A DNA stretch of 64,000 nucleotides from Sclerodactyla briareus (lineage: Eukaryota > Echinodermata > Holothuroidea > Dendrochirotida > Sclerodactylidae), in NCBI GenBank assembly GCA_026419785.1, contig JAODTK010003198.1, positions 124,001-188,000 on the forward strand. Reading direction: 5' to 3'. Positions 53,401-61,084 of this stretch are shown in pieces (position 1 is the stretch's first letter; every line of letters begins with the position of its first letter). The position numbers were made by a program, and so were the translations under genes. Below the pieces are notes generated by a model, which did not search any database, had not been told where the DNA came from, and worked only from the letters and a program-made list of their open reading frames with translations.

Positions 53401-55105
53401 AGTGTCCCAATCAGATTTACTTTTGGTATTTTAGCTTTCTTATGGGTTGTACAACCACCCTCTGAAGTTAGTTAAGTGAGACTGCGGTAAATTTTTTTGG
53501 GCTTGGACTGAAAAAATTGTGACAAAATTGACCCCACCTGATGGGTCAAGCTCTGCATTTCTATCTGTTCACGATTGATTCAAATACTATTCCTCCTACA
53601 TTTCTCGAATATCATGATACAACTTGATCACACTAATGACAGGTGAGAGGAATCTAGGTGGGTAAAAAAAGTGTTAGAAAAGTCTCTAAGGGGCATTCGG
53701 CCATTTTGTGGAAGTTTGCAAAATGCTTCTGCTACTGTTTGAATCGGAAGATCAGAAAGTTAGTCAGTACATCAGGTGCAATGCTACATACAGGTTGTTC
53801 AGAGATTAGATGACAAAGGTCATCTTGAGTTTCCATGTTGGTGAAATGATCAGTTGAGGGTAATTCTCTGCACAGATTCAATTGGATGACCATGAATGTA
53901 AGGTCAGTAAGGTCGTAATACCATGTCTAATTGCCATAAGGGGGGGGGGGCAAGGAAATAATGCACAAAAGTTCAGGTCAGTAGCTTCAGGGAGAGATTG
54001 GTAATGTTCTGCTTTCCCACACTATCTGGGTCAGTTTCATTTATAGAAGGATCCCAGTGAGACTGGAATTCATAAAAAAGCTGGGAAATAGTTTACATCA
54101 CACAGACGGCCAACTAAACAAGTTGTAGAACAATAAATATCTGGGAGTTCTCAAGAATTCAACACTAATAATGATCTTCTATGATTTGTGTCTGCACCAT
54201 GTTGTTTTTAGTATCAATGTAACAGGAATATCACTGAATTTCTGGTTGTGCTTGGGGAAATTCTTAGAATTTTTTTTTAACACCTGACATAATATTGTGT
54301 CCATAAAATGCTTGAACCCTGTGAAACTAGAATGTGTAGGCGGGTAAACGGCCCATGTGTATATCCCGCTTTTGAGCAATTATTGCAAAGAAGTATATAA
54401 CAACCCATAAAGACCTCCATTTTGGTCAAAACCAGATAAGCCTTCATCCACCAAGCTTTGTGGTAATCCATGGAAGTTAACAAAAATTACAAAATTATGC
54501 CAAATTTTATTGACCCACGAATGACCTTGAAATACCTTTAAACTTTGTCAGCAAAAGGTAGCTCCACTCCACTAATTTTCGTTCAAATCTGACTGCTGTG
54601 AAATTTTGATAAATAATGCCAATTCGCGGCCCCCACATTGCAGTATGGGCCACTTTTGAACTCATCCGAGATTTCACTAGGGTGGATATGTGTACCAACT
54701 TTCAATCAATCGGATAAAGCATTAAAGGTATTGCGCTAACACCTGAAGTTTCAGGCTGCAGCAGCGGATCCTGGGATTGCGGCGTGGCGGCAGCGGCTAC
54801 ACACCCAAAACCATAATATCCCTGGACACTCAGTGTCGCAGGGATATCTTTAGGTCAATTTTTGATCTGCTTAGATTCATTTCCAGAAGTAGTAATTTCC
54901 TTAATGATCTGCCATTCAGTCATCAGCCAGTGGGCCATATCCTGGCCATCAGGAACCTCTGTGAGGATAACCAGGAGAATCAAGATGTGATCGCAGGCCT
55001 CAAGCAGCATGGGTTGCCAAACACAACACACTTCGGTCATTTGGGTATGAGGCTGTTGTGAGAGACGATGGCAAAGTGTACCTGAAGAATTTTAAGAAGA
55101 TGTGA
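23101..55105 (+). CDS. ATXN10: Ataxin-10 gene (3' half identified; 5' end unresolved)
   Basis: Ataxin-10 is a cytoplasmic armadillo-like repeat protein linked to neuronal survival and cytokinesis/cilia. Its C-terminal domain is the best conserved part. Three plus-strand exons give that domain in order: 39,960-40,133 ('DLVRLIGNLSYRSKENQE'), 51,443-51,504 ('VRDLKGIQILLDSGN') and 54,920-55,105 ('AIRNLCEDNQENQDVIAGL', ending 'DDGKVYLKNFKKM' and a stop). Exon phases agree at both joins (0 and 1). Frames need single-base corrections in the last two exons. A fourth, weaker exon lies at 23,101. Other upstream exons were not found. Introns are about 11.3 and 3.4 kb in the 3' part and are packed with tandem repeats. 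Whether the small indels are real or assembly errors cannot be told here. Confidence 0.82.
23460..24185. repeat. 48-bp minisatellite, ~15 copies
   Basis: The unit contains GAATGAAGCATGCCATTGAC, CTCTGATCAGTACACTGG and TTGTGAAGCT. Copies are highly similar with one- or two-base losses. Because 48 is a multiple of three, minus-strand frames stay open as a 16-residue repeat; this is not evidence of coding. Confidence 0.95.
24186..24599. other. Spacer between two minisatellites
   Basis: Unique-looking sequence without a recognised feature. Confidence 0.5.
24600..28015. repeat. 36-bp minisatellite, ~95 copies, with higher-order structure
   Basis: The unit contains ACATAGAGCATGGCTGT, then AACACCTGTAATGAAG, then TTG. 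Variants alternate (GATACC/AACACC, AATGAAG/AACAAAG, GTAA/GAGA). Since 36 is a multiple of three, long minus-strand frames (up to about 900 codons in one frame, with others overlapping) consist of a 12-residue repeat. Overlapping open frames and frequent one-base indels show it is not a gene. Segments at about 25,060-25,640 and 26,210-26,795 are near copies offset by 1,152 bases (32 units). Confidence 0.96.
28016..28611. other. Intronic stretch, no feature recognised
   Basis: AT-rich sequence after the array; no repeat or exon is recognised until the acceptor at 28,611. Confidence 0.4.
28612..28728 (+). CDS. Exon-like segment, unassigned
   Basis: It is bounded by a good acceptor (CCCTCTCTTTGTAG) and a strong donor (GTAAGA). 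One frame is open throughout and includes 'VLQRCKSIRHLC'. The place in the ATXN10 order would suit, but the similarity to ataxin-10 is too weak to claim. Confidence 0.3.
29420..29580 (+). pseudogene. LINE ORF2 C-terminal fragment
   Basis: After one frame correction the plus strand reads 'GHCLKLCGERCRLDIRK', then 'FFSRRAINEWNSLPGDVV', then 'LSKSVNAFM'. The pattern 'R..FF..R....WN.LP..VV....VN.F' is the standard end of LINE (CR1/L2-like and related) ORF2 proteins. Only the last ~50 residues remain. Confidence 0.72.
29581..31317. other. Intronic stretch, no feature recognised
   Basis: A G-run at 29,961-29,970 and AT-rich sequence; no exon is recognised. Confidence 0.4.
31318..31858. repeat. ~105-bp tandem repeat, 5-6 copies
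   Basis: GTCATTCAGTGAAGCACTGC, ATATTCATAGAATTGATT, GGGTGCCTCATAAAATGGA and ATACACTGC(A/C)CAACATA recur in order at about 31,322, 31,502, 31,607, 31,713 and 31,818. A divergent copy lies at 31,409. It runs directly into the dispersed element head at 31,852. Confidence 0.88.
31852..32690. repeat. Second locus of the GTAAACACGATAA family, interrupted by an insertion
   Basis: Head sequence (TTTTTGATTCCCTGAAGAAG), a GT-rich run, then CTTGTAAACACGATAA and ATGAACCCTATTGTTTTGGG blocks as at 13.7-15.1 kb. Block order is the same, but the TATAGCTTTCTTATGGG block is separated from its normal neighbour by 313 foreign bases. Confidence 0.78.
32132..32444. mobile_element. Nested insertion, MITE-like
   Basis: Other copies of the host repeat read from 'TGATCAAGTTGAAAT' straight into GTGTATAGCTTT. 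Here 313 bases intervene. The insert's ends are imperfect inverted repeats: GTAACAGGTGTAAACGAGGA, and from the other end GTTACATGTTACG..CAAACGAGG. A perfect internal inverted repeat AAACGAGGAC/GTCCTCGTTT lies at 32,148-32,157 and 32,208-32,217. The target duplication is short or unclear (GTG). Confidence 0.65.
32868..33900. repeat. Further diverged copies of the same dispersed family
   Basis: A head-like block with GT-rich sequence (32,878-32,970) and later blocks CATGACTATTGTTTTGGGAT (33,490) and AGGTCAAGGCAGGTCAAAG (33,650) belong to the same family. A minus-strand frame of 124 codons over 32,903-33,277 resembles nothing I know. Confidence 0.5.
33901..35170. other. Intronic stretch, no exon recognised
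   Basis: Contains a short AT microsatellite at 35,087-35,108. Confidence 0.4.
35170..36060. repeat. Degenerate repeat cluster
   Basis: Blocks (G)AGGTCAATCA, (T)GCTACCAAGGA, CAACAACTGTCAATATTCAT, CAGTTTATTCAT and AACATCTCCA return in similar order starting near 35,205, 35,438, 35,636, 35,763 and 35,933. Copies are strongly diverged. Confidence 0.55.
36061..39090. other. Intronic stretch, no exon recognised
   Basis: Frames such as 37,021-37,212 and 38,534-38,851 have no recognisable product. A C-run lies at 38,646-38,655. Confidence 0.4.
39096..39466. repeat. 41-bp minisatellite, 9 copies
   Basis: The unit contains GTGCATGCAGTGCCCTGCAG and GTCTGGGACTCCCTACCCC. With a period of 41 the reading frame rotates, giving three overlapping open frames with identical repeated text; these are not genes. 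Confidence 0.95.
39494..39568 (+). pseudogene. Possible LINE C-terminal remnant
   Basis: The plus strand reads 'FKQKNFKTHFFRSAFDI' before a stop. 'FK..LKTHLFR.AF' is a common ending of LINE ORF2 proteins. It is too short for certainty. Confidence 0.4.
39960..40133 (+). CDS. ATXN10: ATXN10 exon
   Basis: It has acceptor CCCTTTTTCTTCAG and donor GTAGTT, is 174 bases long and starts and ends in phase 0. The product starts 'SWTHAHAAS' and ends with 'DLVRLIGNLSYRSKENQE' plus V. This parallels the human 'FKSHLIRLIGNLCYKNKDNQ' segment, the signature of the ataxin-10 C-terminal domain. No frameshift is present. The last Val and the first Val of the next exon align with human Lys-Val. Confidence 0.9.
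40266..40345. repeat. Dispersed element head with (GT)n
   Basis: TTCTGATTCCTTGACAAAAG followed by a GT-rich run, a relative of 13,676 and 31,852. Confidence 0.6.
40346..42119. other. Intronic stretch with a 20-base C tract
   Basis: No exon is recognised. A 20-base C homopolymer lies at 42,024-42,043. Confidence 0.45.
42125..42560. repeat. ~33-bp pyrimidine-rich tandem repeat, ~13 copies
   Basis: AACCATATTAGTCTTGG followed by TTTCTTCTTCTCCT-like tracts repeats every 30-35 bases. One strand is almost wholly pyrimidine between the AACCATATTAG blocks. Confidence 0.88.
42561..44429. other. Intronic stretch with a 17-base C tract
   Basis: No exon is recognised. A 17-base C homopolymer lies at 42,817-42,833. 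Confidence 0.45.
44430..44488. repeat. Interrupted poly-C tract, 28 C + ACA + 28 C
   Basis: Two runs of 28 C separated by ACA. The complementary strand is a long G-run able to form G-quadruplexes. The exact length in the genome is unreliable because homopolymers are error-prone. Confidence 0.9.
44490..46670. other. Intronic stretch, no exon recognised
   Basis: Frames up to about 99 codons occur without recognisable products. Confidence 0.4.
46675..46992 (+). mobile_element. Dispersed retroposon-like family, copy 1
   Basis: It shares GATATTTGCAATA, GGCTGTGAGCAGTCRCA, TCCTGGAG(C/T)TCACTGAT, GGTGCTCATCC, TATGGCCAGGGTTCC and a GAACCCGTAG end with copies at 51.7, 55.7 and 58.1 kb. The 3' end is a simple AATC/AAAT-rich tail, typical of a SINE or LINE 3' end. 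The family name is unknown to me. Confidence 0.65.
46998..47690. repeat. 18-20-bp minisatellite (CCATAGCTACCACCCCTCA), ~37 copies
   Basis: Sub-blocks differ: ACCCTCACCATAGCT, ACTCCTTACCATAGCT and a homogenised run of ACCCCTCATCATAGCT at about 47,327-47,510. It starts immediately after the A/T-rich tail of the retroposon copy. Confidence 0.96.
47930..48490. repeat. Dispersed repeat copy (relatives at 22.1-22.45 and 53.8 kb)
   Basis: GGGTGTTCAGAGATTAAGTG, then GGTGGTCATGTAGGTGTC, TTTTGAGTCACAAATGG and TGAGCTACAGCAA blocks match 22,130-22,420. The first half matches 53,790-53,900. Confidence 0.55.
49120..49425. repeat. ~58-bp tandem repeat, ~5 copies
   Basis: GAGCCATGACTGAGATGGGG, CTTTAGTA and TGGCTGGGACAGTTGG recur at about 49,145, 49,201, 49,257, 49,322 and 49,377 with indels. 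Confidence 0.8.
49742..49850 (+). mobile_element. tRNA-derived SINE-like sequence
   Basis: TAGCCTCAGTCGGTAGAGC matches the Pol III A box (TRGYNNARYNGG) at tRNA spacing, and TTGGAATCCCCC further on may be a worn B box. No cloverleaf is complete, so this is not a functional tRNA gene. Confidence 0.45.
50273..50545 (-). repeat. Dispersed repeat, inverted relative to 57.5 kb
   Basis: The minus strand matches 57,500-57,735 over its length: AAAAGTGTGTAGCAAT, GGAGCATTTC, GATATTTCAAACGC-like end and TTTGAAATAGTG block. Confidence 0.7.
51020..51345. repeat. ~90-bp tandem repeat, 3.5 copies
   Basis: TATAGAC(A/G)ATAA, GGATATTACATTAGTGATCC, AGAAGTGGCACACCTTGTCT and ACAGATGTGT recur from 51,027, 51,115, 51,207 and 51,294. 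The first two copies are nearly identical. Confidence 0.88.
51443..51504 (+). CDS. ATXN10: ATXN10 exon
   Basis: The acceptor is a T-rich tract ending ATTACAG and the donor GTATCC. The frame begins 'VRDLKGIQILLDSGN', matching human 'VNELDGIPLILDNCN'. The phases of the neighbours call for 64 bases, but 62 are present. Restoring one base after ATG and one in the AGAACCC block would give a DD(R)NP-type end as in human 'LDDSNP'. These two losses may be assembly errors. Confidence 0.8.
51715..52105 (+). mobile_element. Dispersed retroposon-like family, copy 2
   Basis: GGGATATTTGCAA, GGCTGTGAGCAGTCAAG, CGCTCCTCCAGGTTCTGAGG and TCCTTGAGTTCACTG match the other copies. The 3' part is diverged. Confidence 0.6.
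52290..53113 (+). pseudogene. LINE 3' end: RT C-terminal region and 3' UTR
   Basis: The frame 52,317-52,742 reads 'NKTKLLSVWVQYDLKT', then 'DDLLAVYMSYVRPVIDYEAV', then 'ESIQKWALRIILGPDY' and 'QRRTQLCDKFASS'. This is the thumb and C-terminal region of CR1/jockey-like LINE reverse transcriptases (K.LGV.., Y...RP.LEYA..VW, L.QIQ..A.R.I). It continues out of frame to about 52,860 with 'YSKWFKEHDASATLN'. A T-rich 3' UTR follows, ending in TAAATATAAATATAAAAAA. The upstream palm is missing, as usual for a 5'-truncated copy. It lies in the last ATXN10 intron. Confidence 0.88.
53114..54919. other. Last intron, remainder
   Basis: A G-run at 53,941-53,950 and the diverged repeat near 53,790-53,900. The part near 54,500-54,730 has the look of an old dispersed element. 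No exon is recognised. Confidence 0.45.
54920..55105 (+). CDS. ATXN10: ATXN10 terminal exon
   Basis: Acceptor GCCATTCAG; the exon starts in phase 1 ('TC' completing Phe). It reads 'ISQWA', then 'AIRNLCEDNQENQDVIAGL', 'KQHGLPNTTHFG', and after a one-base shift 'DDGKVYLKNFKKM' and TGA. This parallels human 'WVIYAIRNLTEDNSQNQDLI' and the 'GEKLILKST' end. Two frame disturbances occur: ATAT in GGCCATATCCTGGCC, and one base near GGTATGAGG. Confidence 0.9.
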
Positions 55106-55442
55106 ATATGTGTACTATTGAGAAAGTGAACTGACAGCAAGGAAGGATGTCATCAGTCTTTGCCTATTGTTGTCATGTGAGGACTGCAATGAACTAGAGA
55201 GATACCTCCCAAGAAAGGTTTTGCTAAAATCACAGGAGAGTGATTTCCGAGTTCTTCTTAATCTGCAAGTGGGCATTGATCCAACTTAATGGTAATCCCT
55301 GTCTGTCATAGTCTGCCGGTTGATGCTCAATCTCCTTCTGGGGACTTGATTGTAGAATCTACTGCAAGTGCAAGAGCTCCCTCTGCTATACCTTCTTGTA
55401 CATCTAGGATAGGATGTACTTAGCTGCAAACACTTTCTGGTC

Positions 55443-55448
55443 AATAAA
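55443..55448 (+). terminator. ATXN10: Candidate polyadenylation signal of ATXN10
   Basis: AATAAA about 340 bases after the stop codon on the plus strand. Confidence 0.4.
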
Positions 55449-55639
55449 AGTGAAAGAGATAATCTCTGAGGGCTGTGGGTTGAAGAATGGCATCCCCCAT
55501 CTCTCATAAATCGCCTGGTGATATTTCATCCTCCTGCATGGTGTCCCAGCATCTCTGTTGTAAAATCTACTGTGTGAGCAGCATTCCTCTATAATATACC
55601 TTCCTCTACATGGAATGGTAGAGTGTTATCAGCGACACT

Positions 55640-56085
55640 TTACAACCAAGGTATTCTGGGATCGAAATCCAGCGGTCACTGGACGGTTTTCCCTAGGTGG
55701 CCGCAGTTGCCATGGGCGAGGTCTTGGTCTTCACTTCATGGGTTCCTCTGTGATACAGTGGATTTACTGGGGTTTGTTACGGGATATTGCAATAAGTCTC
55801 GTCTGTTGGCTGTGATCAGTCGCAATGAACTCAACTTCCGCTCCTCCAGGTTCCAAGAAAGTGGTCGGGTCCTGGAGTTCACTGATAGTCCTCTCGGATG
55901 GGGACGTAAAATGGCGATCCTGTAGCAGGTTGGGATTGGTATCGCTGTTGCCTTGTTATCATCTGAGCACTAGTGGAGAAGAGAAGGTGAGTTATCGCTG
56001 GTGCTCATCCACGATCACTATGGCCAGGGTTCCTAGATGAGCCTTAGTTGGCTTCCTGGACCCGTAGAAATCAATCAAATCAAAC
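55640..56085 (+). mobile_element. Dispersed retroposon-like family, copy 3
   Basis: The fullest copy: GGGATATTGCAATAAG, GGCTGTGATCAGTCGCAATG, TCCTGGAGTTCACTGAT, TATGGCCAGGGTTCCTAGAT and GGACCCGTAGAAATC, then an AATCAAATC tail. Its last two thirds form the start of the following tandem duplication. Confidence 0.7.
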
Positions 56086-57206
56086 CTAGAGTGGAATGTA
56101 CTTAGCTGAGCATGGAAAGTGAGATATATGCACGCTGTGGGTTATAGTCATAGCATTCCTTGCCCACTATTAATAGGTGTCTGGTACCATGTGTCTTCAT
56201 TGAAAACAGTATTACGGCTACTTCATCATTGCCCATTTAAAGACATGCTCAAATATGCTCAATAGTTGCAATAAGTCTCGTCTGTTGGCTGTGAGCAGTC
56301 GCAATGAACTCAACTTCCGCTCCTCCAGGTTCCAAGAAAGTGGTCGGGTCCTGGAGTTCACTGATGTCCTCTCGGATGGGGACGTAAAATTGCGGTCACA
56401 GGAGTGGGTTGGGATGGTATCGGGTTGCCTTGTTATCATCTGAGCACTAGTGGAGAAGAGAAGGTGAGTTATCGCTGGTGCTCATCCACGATCACTATGG
56501 CCAGGGTTCCTAGATGAGCCTTAGTTGGCTTCCTGGACCCGTAGAAATCAATCAAATCAAACCTAGAGTGGAATGTACTTAGCTGAGCATGGAAAGTGAG
56601 ATATATGCACGCTGTGGGTTATAGTCATAGCATTCCTTGCCCACTATTAATAGGTGTCTGGTACCATGTGTCTTCATTGAAAACAGTATTACGGCTACTT
56701 CATCATTGCCCATTTAAAGACATGCTCAATATATGCTCCCATATGTGAAAATAAGTCTCGATGTTGGCTGTGAGCAGTCGCAATGAACTCAACTTCCGCT
56801 CCTCCAGGTTCCAAGAAAGTGGTCGGGTCCTGGAGTTCACTGATAGTCCTCTCGGATGGGGACGTAAAATGGCGATCCTGTAGCAGGTTGGGATTGGTAT
56901 CGCTGTTGCCTTGTTATCATCTGAGCACTAGTGGAGAAGAGAAGGTGAGTTATCGCTGGTGCTCATCCACGATCACTATGGCCAGGGTTCCTAGATGAGC
57001 CTTAGTTGGCTTCCTGGACCCGTAGAATCAAATCAAACCTAGAGTGGAATGTACTTAGCTGAGCATGGAAAGTGAGATATATGCACGCTGTGGGTTATAG
57101 TCATAGCATTCCTTGCCCACTATTAATAGGTGTCTGGTACCATGTGTCTTCATTGAAAACAGTATTACGGCTACTTCATCATTGCCCATTTAAAGACATG
57201 CTCAAA
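55788..57206. repeat. Three tandem copies of a ~480-bp unit
   Basis: Units at about 55,788-56,264, 56,265-56,749 and 56,750-57,206 are almost identical from GCAATGAACTCAACTTCCGC to TTAAAGACATGCTCAA. Each carries the 3' part of the retroposon plus ~200 bases of flanking sequence. The high identity suggests recent duplication or an assembly expansion. Confidence 0.93.
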
Positions 57207-57499
57207 GGCTCAAATCAGCATGAATTCCCTGTGTTCAATGTTCTCGGTATCTGAATTGCGTCTTCGTGGCTGGAACAGGGGTCAGTTGGCAGGTGCTGTG
57301 AAAACAGCACGGAAGCTTAGACCAAGTCTGCTTTGTTTCTGCAATATTAAAAACTGTAGCAATCACTGTCAGATGCATAGGTGATTATTGCTGATTTTGT
57401 CTGTAGTCAGCTCGTCTCTGTACTGTACCCTTTTGCGGCTGACTGTTGGGGAATTTAATTGAGACAAGAACCTTCTGTGAGCAAAAATATGCCTCTAAC

Positions 57500-57735
57500 T
57501 TCCAGAGCCATAGTGAACAGTGATGTTACCCATGACAGTTATTTACAGTGTTTGAAATAGTGCCAGAAACTTGTGTAGCATGTGAGGCGAGGAATGGTAG
57601 AAACCTGTATTTGATGTCTAGTCTTGTGTACAAACTGACTGGCATGCAGGTCCAAAAGTGTGTAGCAATCTCGCCCATTTAGGAGCATTTCGCGATGCTT
57701 GCAACACCAGATATTTTCAAACGCTGGTTATTTAC
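57500..57735 (+). repeat. Dispersed repeat, inverted relative to 50.3 kb
   Basis: Matches the reverse complement of 50,273-50,545, including AAAAGTGTGTAGCAAT and GGAGCATTTC. Confidence 0.7.
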
Positions 57736-58019
57736 CTACACTTCTATCCTCTATATGGACTATAGTTTCATAATACTCTTACCTCATAACAACAGTCATA
57801 TTCAAACGTCTGAGCAGAGGATTAAAGCAGCAAGATATTGATGACAATCAGTAACCTTCAAGCACTCGGACCCTCATGCTTGCTGCTACACAGGATTTAG
57901 TGACCTTTCTGCAGCCTATAGCTTATGATGCACATTCAGCAAAGCTGCCCTAAGATATGGCAGTGTGGGGAATGGTCAGAGTGTGGCCTTCATGCACTTT
58001 GCCTGATTATGTAGTTACT

Positions 58020-58320
58020 CAACTAGTTGTCCGGGGCTGTTAAGCTTTCTGGTTTGGATTTGATAATGGTGCATTGTAGTAGTAGCGTCCATGTTTTCAC
58101 CACCCCCGAACAATCTCAGGGAACCTGGATCACAGATTGTAATTCTCGATCACATTCAACGGATGGAGACCTTAAATGCCAGTCCCGGTTGCGTGATGGG
58201 CATGGAAGTTTATATGTCTATTTCATTAATCTGTGGGTACTCGCAAAAAGAGAGAGTGCCCTCACATGATCAAGGTTCCCAAGATGAGCCTTGATCACTT
58301 CCTGAACCCATGTATATCTA
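58020..58320 (+). mobile_element. Dispersed retroposon-like family, diverged copy 4
   Basis: GAACCTGGATCACAGATTGT, ATGGAGACCTTAAATGCCAG, CAAGGTTCCCAAGATGAGCC and GAACCCATGTA occupy the same order as in the other copies, followed by ATCTATCTGAATC. Confidence 0.5.
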
Positions 58321-59738
58321 TCTGAATCTATCAAAGATCCATCCTCTCATTATAATTCATATGTTAAACGTCTGAATGAATCCACATCAGTGGGTAAGAC
58401 AGTTCATGGCAGCTTCACAGAACTCTTCCACTTGGTATGTTCTCCATAGCCAGCAGGACCCAGATTCCATCCTTGAGATCTTATCATAGCATACTGAGAC
58501 CCAGGTCTTCCTCAGTCACCTGGGTGCTGTTCAGCATCTCCATGTCAGTACACCTATCCAGCCACCCTCACTACGTGAACGCTGACGGCTGGAATTGGGA
58601 ATATTCAGTTCTAAATCCCTGATTTCCTCAAATCAGTTCTATTTGTATCAAATAGCCTTGTGCAATTTTGCCCTATGAGTAACGTAGAACAACCACGATG
58701 AATGAAGAATCATATTATGGGAAGCAACAGCCAGCGATTCGTGAGTGAGCTACAATAAAAGTAAATCCATGACAGAGAATCTTCGATGTCATTCGTCTTG
58801 TTGCAGTTGGACCTCTTGTTTGGAGACTGTTTGCCTTTGTTCCATTGAACAATCACAAAAGTTATGTATTCATGGTCTGAAGATCATTACCAGTAGAGAT
58901 GCTCCTTTCCAGAGCCTCTACAGCGGGGGGGACAATCACAGATCTATTTGATCTTGCAAGCTTCAAGTCTGTTGGGCATCAGTATCAGTATCGATATCAG
59001 TAGTAGTGCTGCTAAACCGCAAGTGTATTGATAATACATTATTTCAAGCGACATTACATTTTACAATAATCAGTATTTGTGATACCTGCTGTAAGAATAA
59101 AAAACTCATTTGAAACACTTATTTGAAGAACAATATTGCTTGTTTTGAATTGAGCTAGCCTAGTATCTGGGACAAACCTCGTTGGAATACCTGATGTACA
59201 AGGATTATAGCAATATTCTTAGGGGTCCCAACAGTTTCTGTCACCATTGTAGTGTCCAGTAGTCACCTACAAGAGTGCTGTGTACCAGAAGTTGATGGAT
59301 TGAATTCACCTGCCGTGGCCTGTTAAACACGCAATTCACTGCAAAGAAGTGGTTTGCATCCGCTGAATTGTTGGTCCAGAAGTTGAAAATTGTGACCCCA
59401 CCTGTCTAGTTAAACTAGGTCAAAGATAATATTAGAAAAGATAATATTAGAACAACGATGCATGACTTCCCCGGTTTTAAGAGTATATGAATCTGTAGTT
59501 TGGGCAACAACAGCAGGGACCTAAAGCTAATGATTACATGATGCGGAGCGGATGTCTTCGCGGCAAGCACCCATAAATGGCAGATAATGCTATACAAGCA
59601 TGAAAAGTCATGAATGAACTCCGTAGCCGCAAAATATCCAAATGAAATTAACACTGAGAAGGCAAAGTACCGCCACATACGATGCTGCATGGATGCCACA
59701 CACAACAAATTTATTCCATGAAAAAGCTGCCTCACCAC
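58321..59738. other. No feature recognised
   Basis: Short chance frames only. Confidence 0.4.
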
Positions 59739-60122
59739 CAGAGGGCGTAAATATGGGGGGGGGGGTGTGGAGGGTGACACCCACCAGAGGTATCAAAAAA
59801 GTTGGTCGCGTAGAGGCAAAAAGTCAGTCTCTGAAGCGGCCAAAGCCGATTTGTAAGGAACCTTGAATAAACAACGAAGGTGGATGTCCTGAACGGAGAA
59901 TGCCATAAAAAAACTGTAACCAATGGGCCGTTGTGCGGGAGCCACCTAGGGAAAGATTGGCCACCTAAACCGGCCCCCCGGAACTGCACGTCACCACGTT
60001 CACCGAGAAAAAAAACCTGGGGGAAATTACACAAAATAGGCAACCAAAAAGTCGGTCTCGACACAGACATCTTGCGGTCCCAAAAGTTCACACCCCTGGG
60101 AAATTGTGTATCTACGCCCCTG
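59739..60122. mobile_element. Candidate hAT-like non-autonomous element
   Basis: The left end CAGAGGGCGTAAATATGG and the reverse-complemented right end CAGGGGCGTAGATACACA are similar. CAGGGGCGTAG is a common hAT-type terminus. The flanks TCACCAC and TCACCCC are similar but not identical. Overlapping frames on both strands have no transposase features. Confidence 0.5.
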
Positions 60123-61080
60123 TCACCCCCGACCAGTTAAACTTGGGATTCCTATTAGAAAAAATAGCATGTCTTTGCCGGTGTACAGGTAGTTTAGGAT
60201 GCAAATGTAGCTCTATATTCAGGAGTGGCTCAATTATTTATGGTCCGTTTTACATAATACATGTGTCATCTCTACTAAAAATATATTCCTCCATTGCAAA
60301 ACTAAGTTGACATCATGCCGCACAATACAAAAATCCGCATCGATGGAATCCTAACCAACCAGCGGGTAAGCGCTGTTTTTAAGTGGCATAGGGGAGCAAC
60401 CACCTCCAGCAACTGGTCAGATGCGAACACAGAAATTCGTCTGGGTGGGGGTTAATTGCTGAGATCTGGTGAGGTTTCCACCCCCTCCACCACCCCCCCA
60501 CCCCCCCCCCCCCCAAAAAAAATAGGTCGAGTCCCCATTTACATGTTTCCATTGAAGAATGCATTCCTGGAGACATCAACCTTCAGTGCTATCTAACTGA
60601 TACAAGGAGAATGTCCAGCAACCACCTAAACAGTTGGACATCAATTCCAACAAATAAACAATCCTTGCAAGCAGGGAGATGCTCAGGTATCCATCACGAT
60701 TGTTATGATCTTCCCATGCACTCTGCGGGATACATGCAATTAGGCAAAGTATTCCTATCACAGTCGCACCCAGTTACAACCTGAAATCCTCTACCCAGAA
60801 ATCAAGAATATGTTGTGAAAGACTAATATGGGTTACTGCGCCTTTATCAACAGTCTTCACTGATGTTGGGTCTGACTAACGAAGAATTTTCACGATTATT
60901 CCTTCTGAATTGGTATATTGGAAATTCGAAACCCACCAAACACTGATTTTCAGTCGATGGATGCATTAAGAAATGATACAACCAACTAGGCTCAAGGTTT
61001 TTTGTGATGCAGAACTGAGGGAAAGTACCATTTTTTGTTTCAGCTCAAACCAGCTATGCTGGTTGTTAGTGTTGAGCTCT
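60123..61080. other. No gene recognised; C-rich tract
   Basis: C-rich sequence with a 14-base C run at about 60,501-60,514. Confidence 0.45.
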
Positions 61081-61084
61081 TGAA

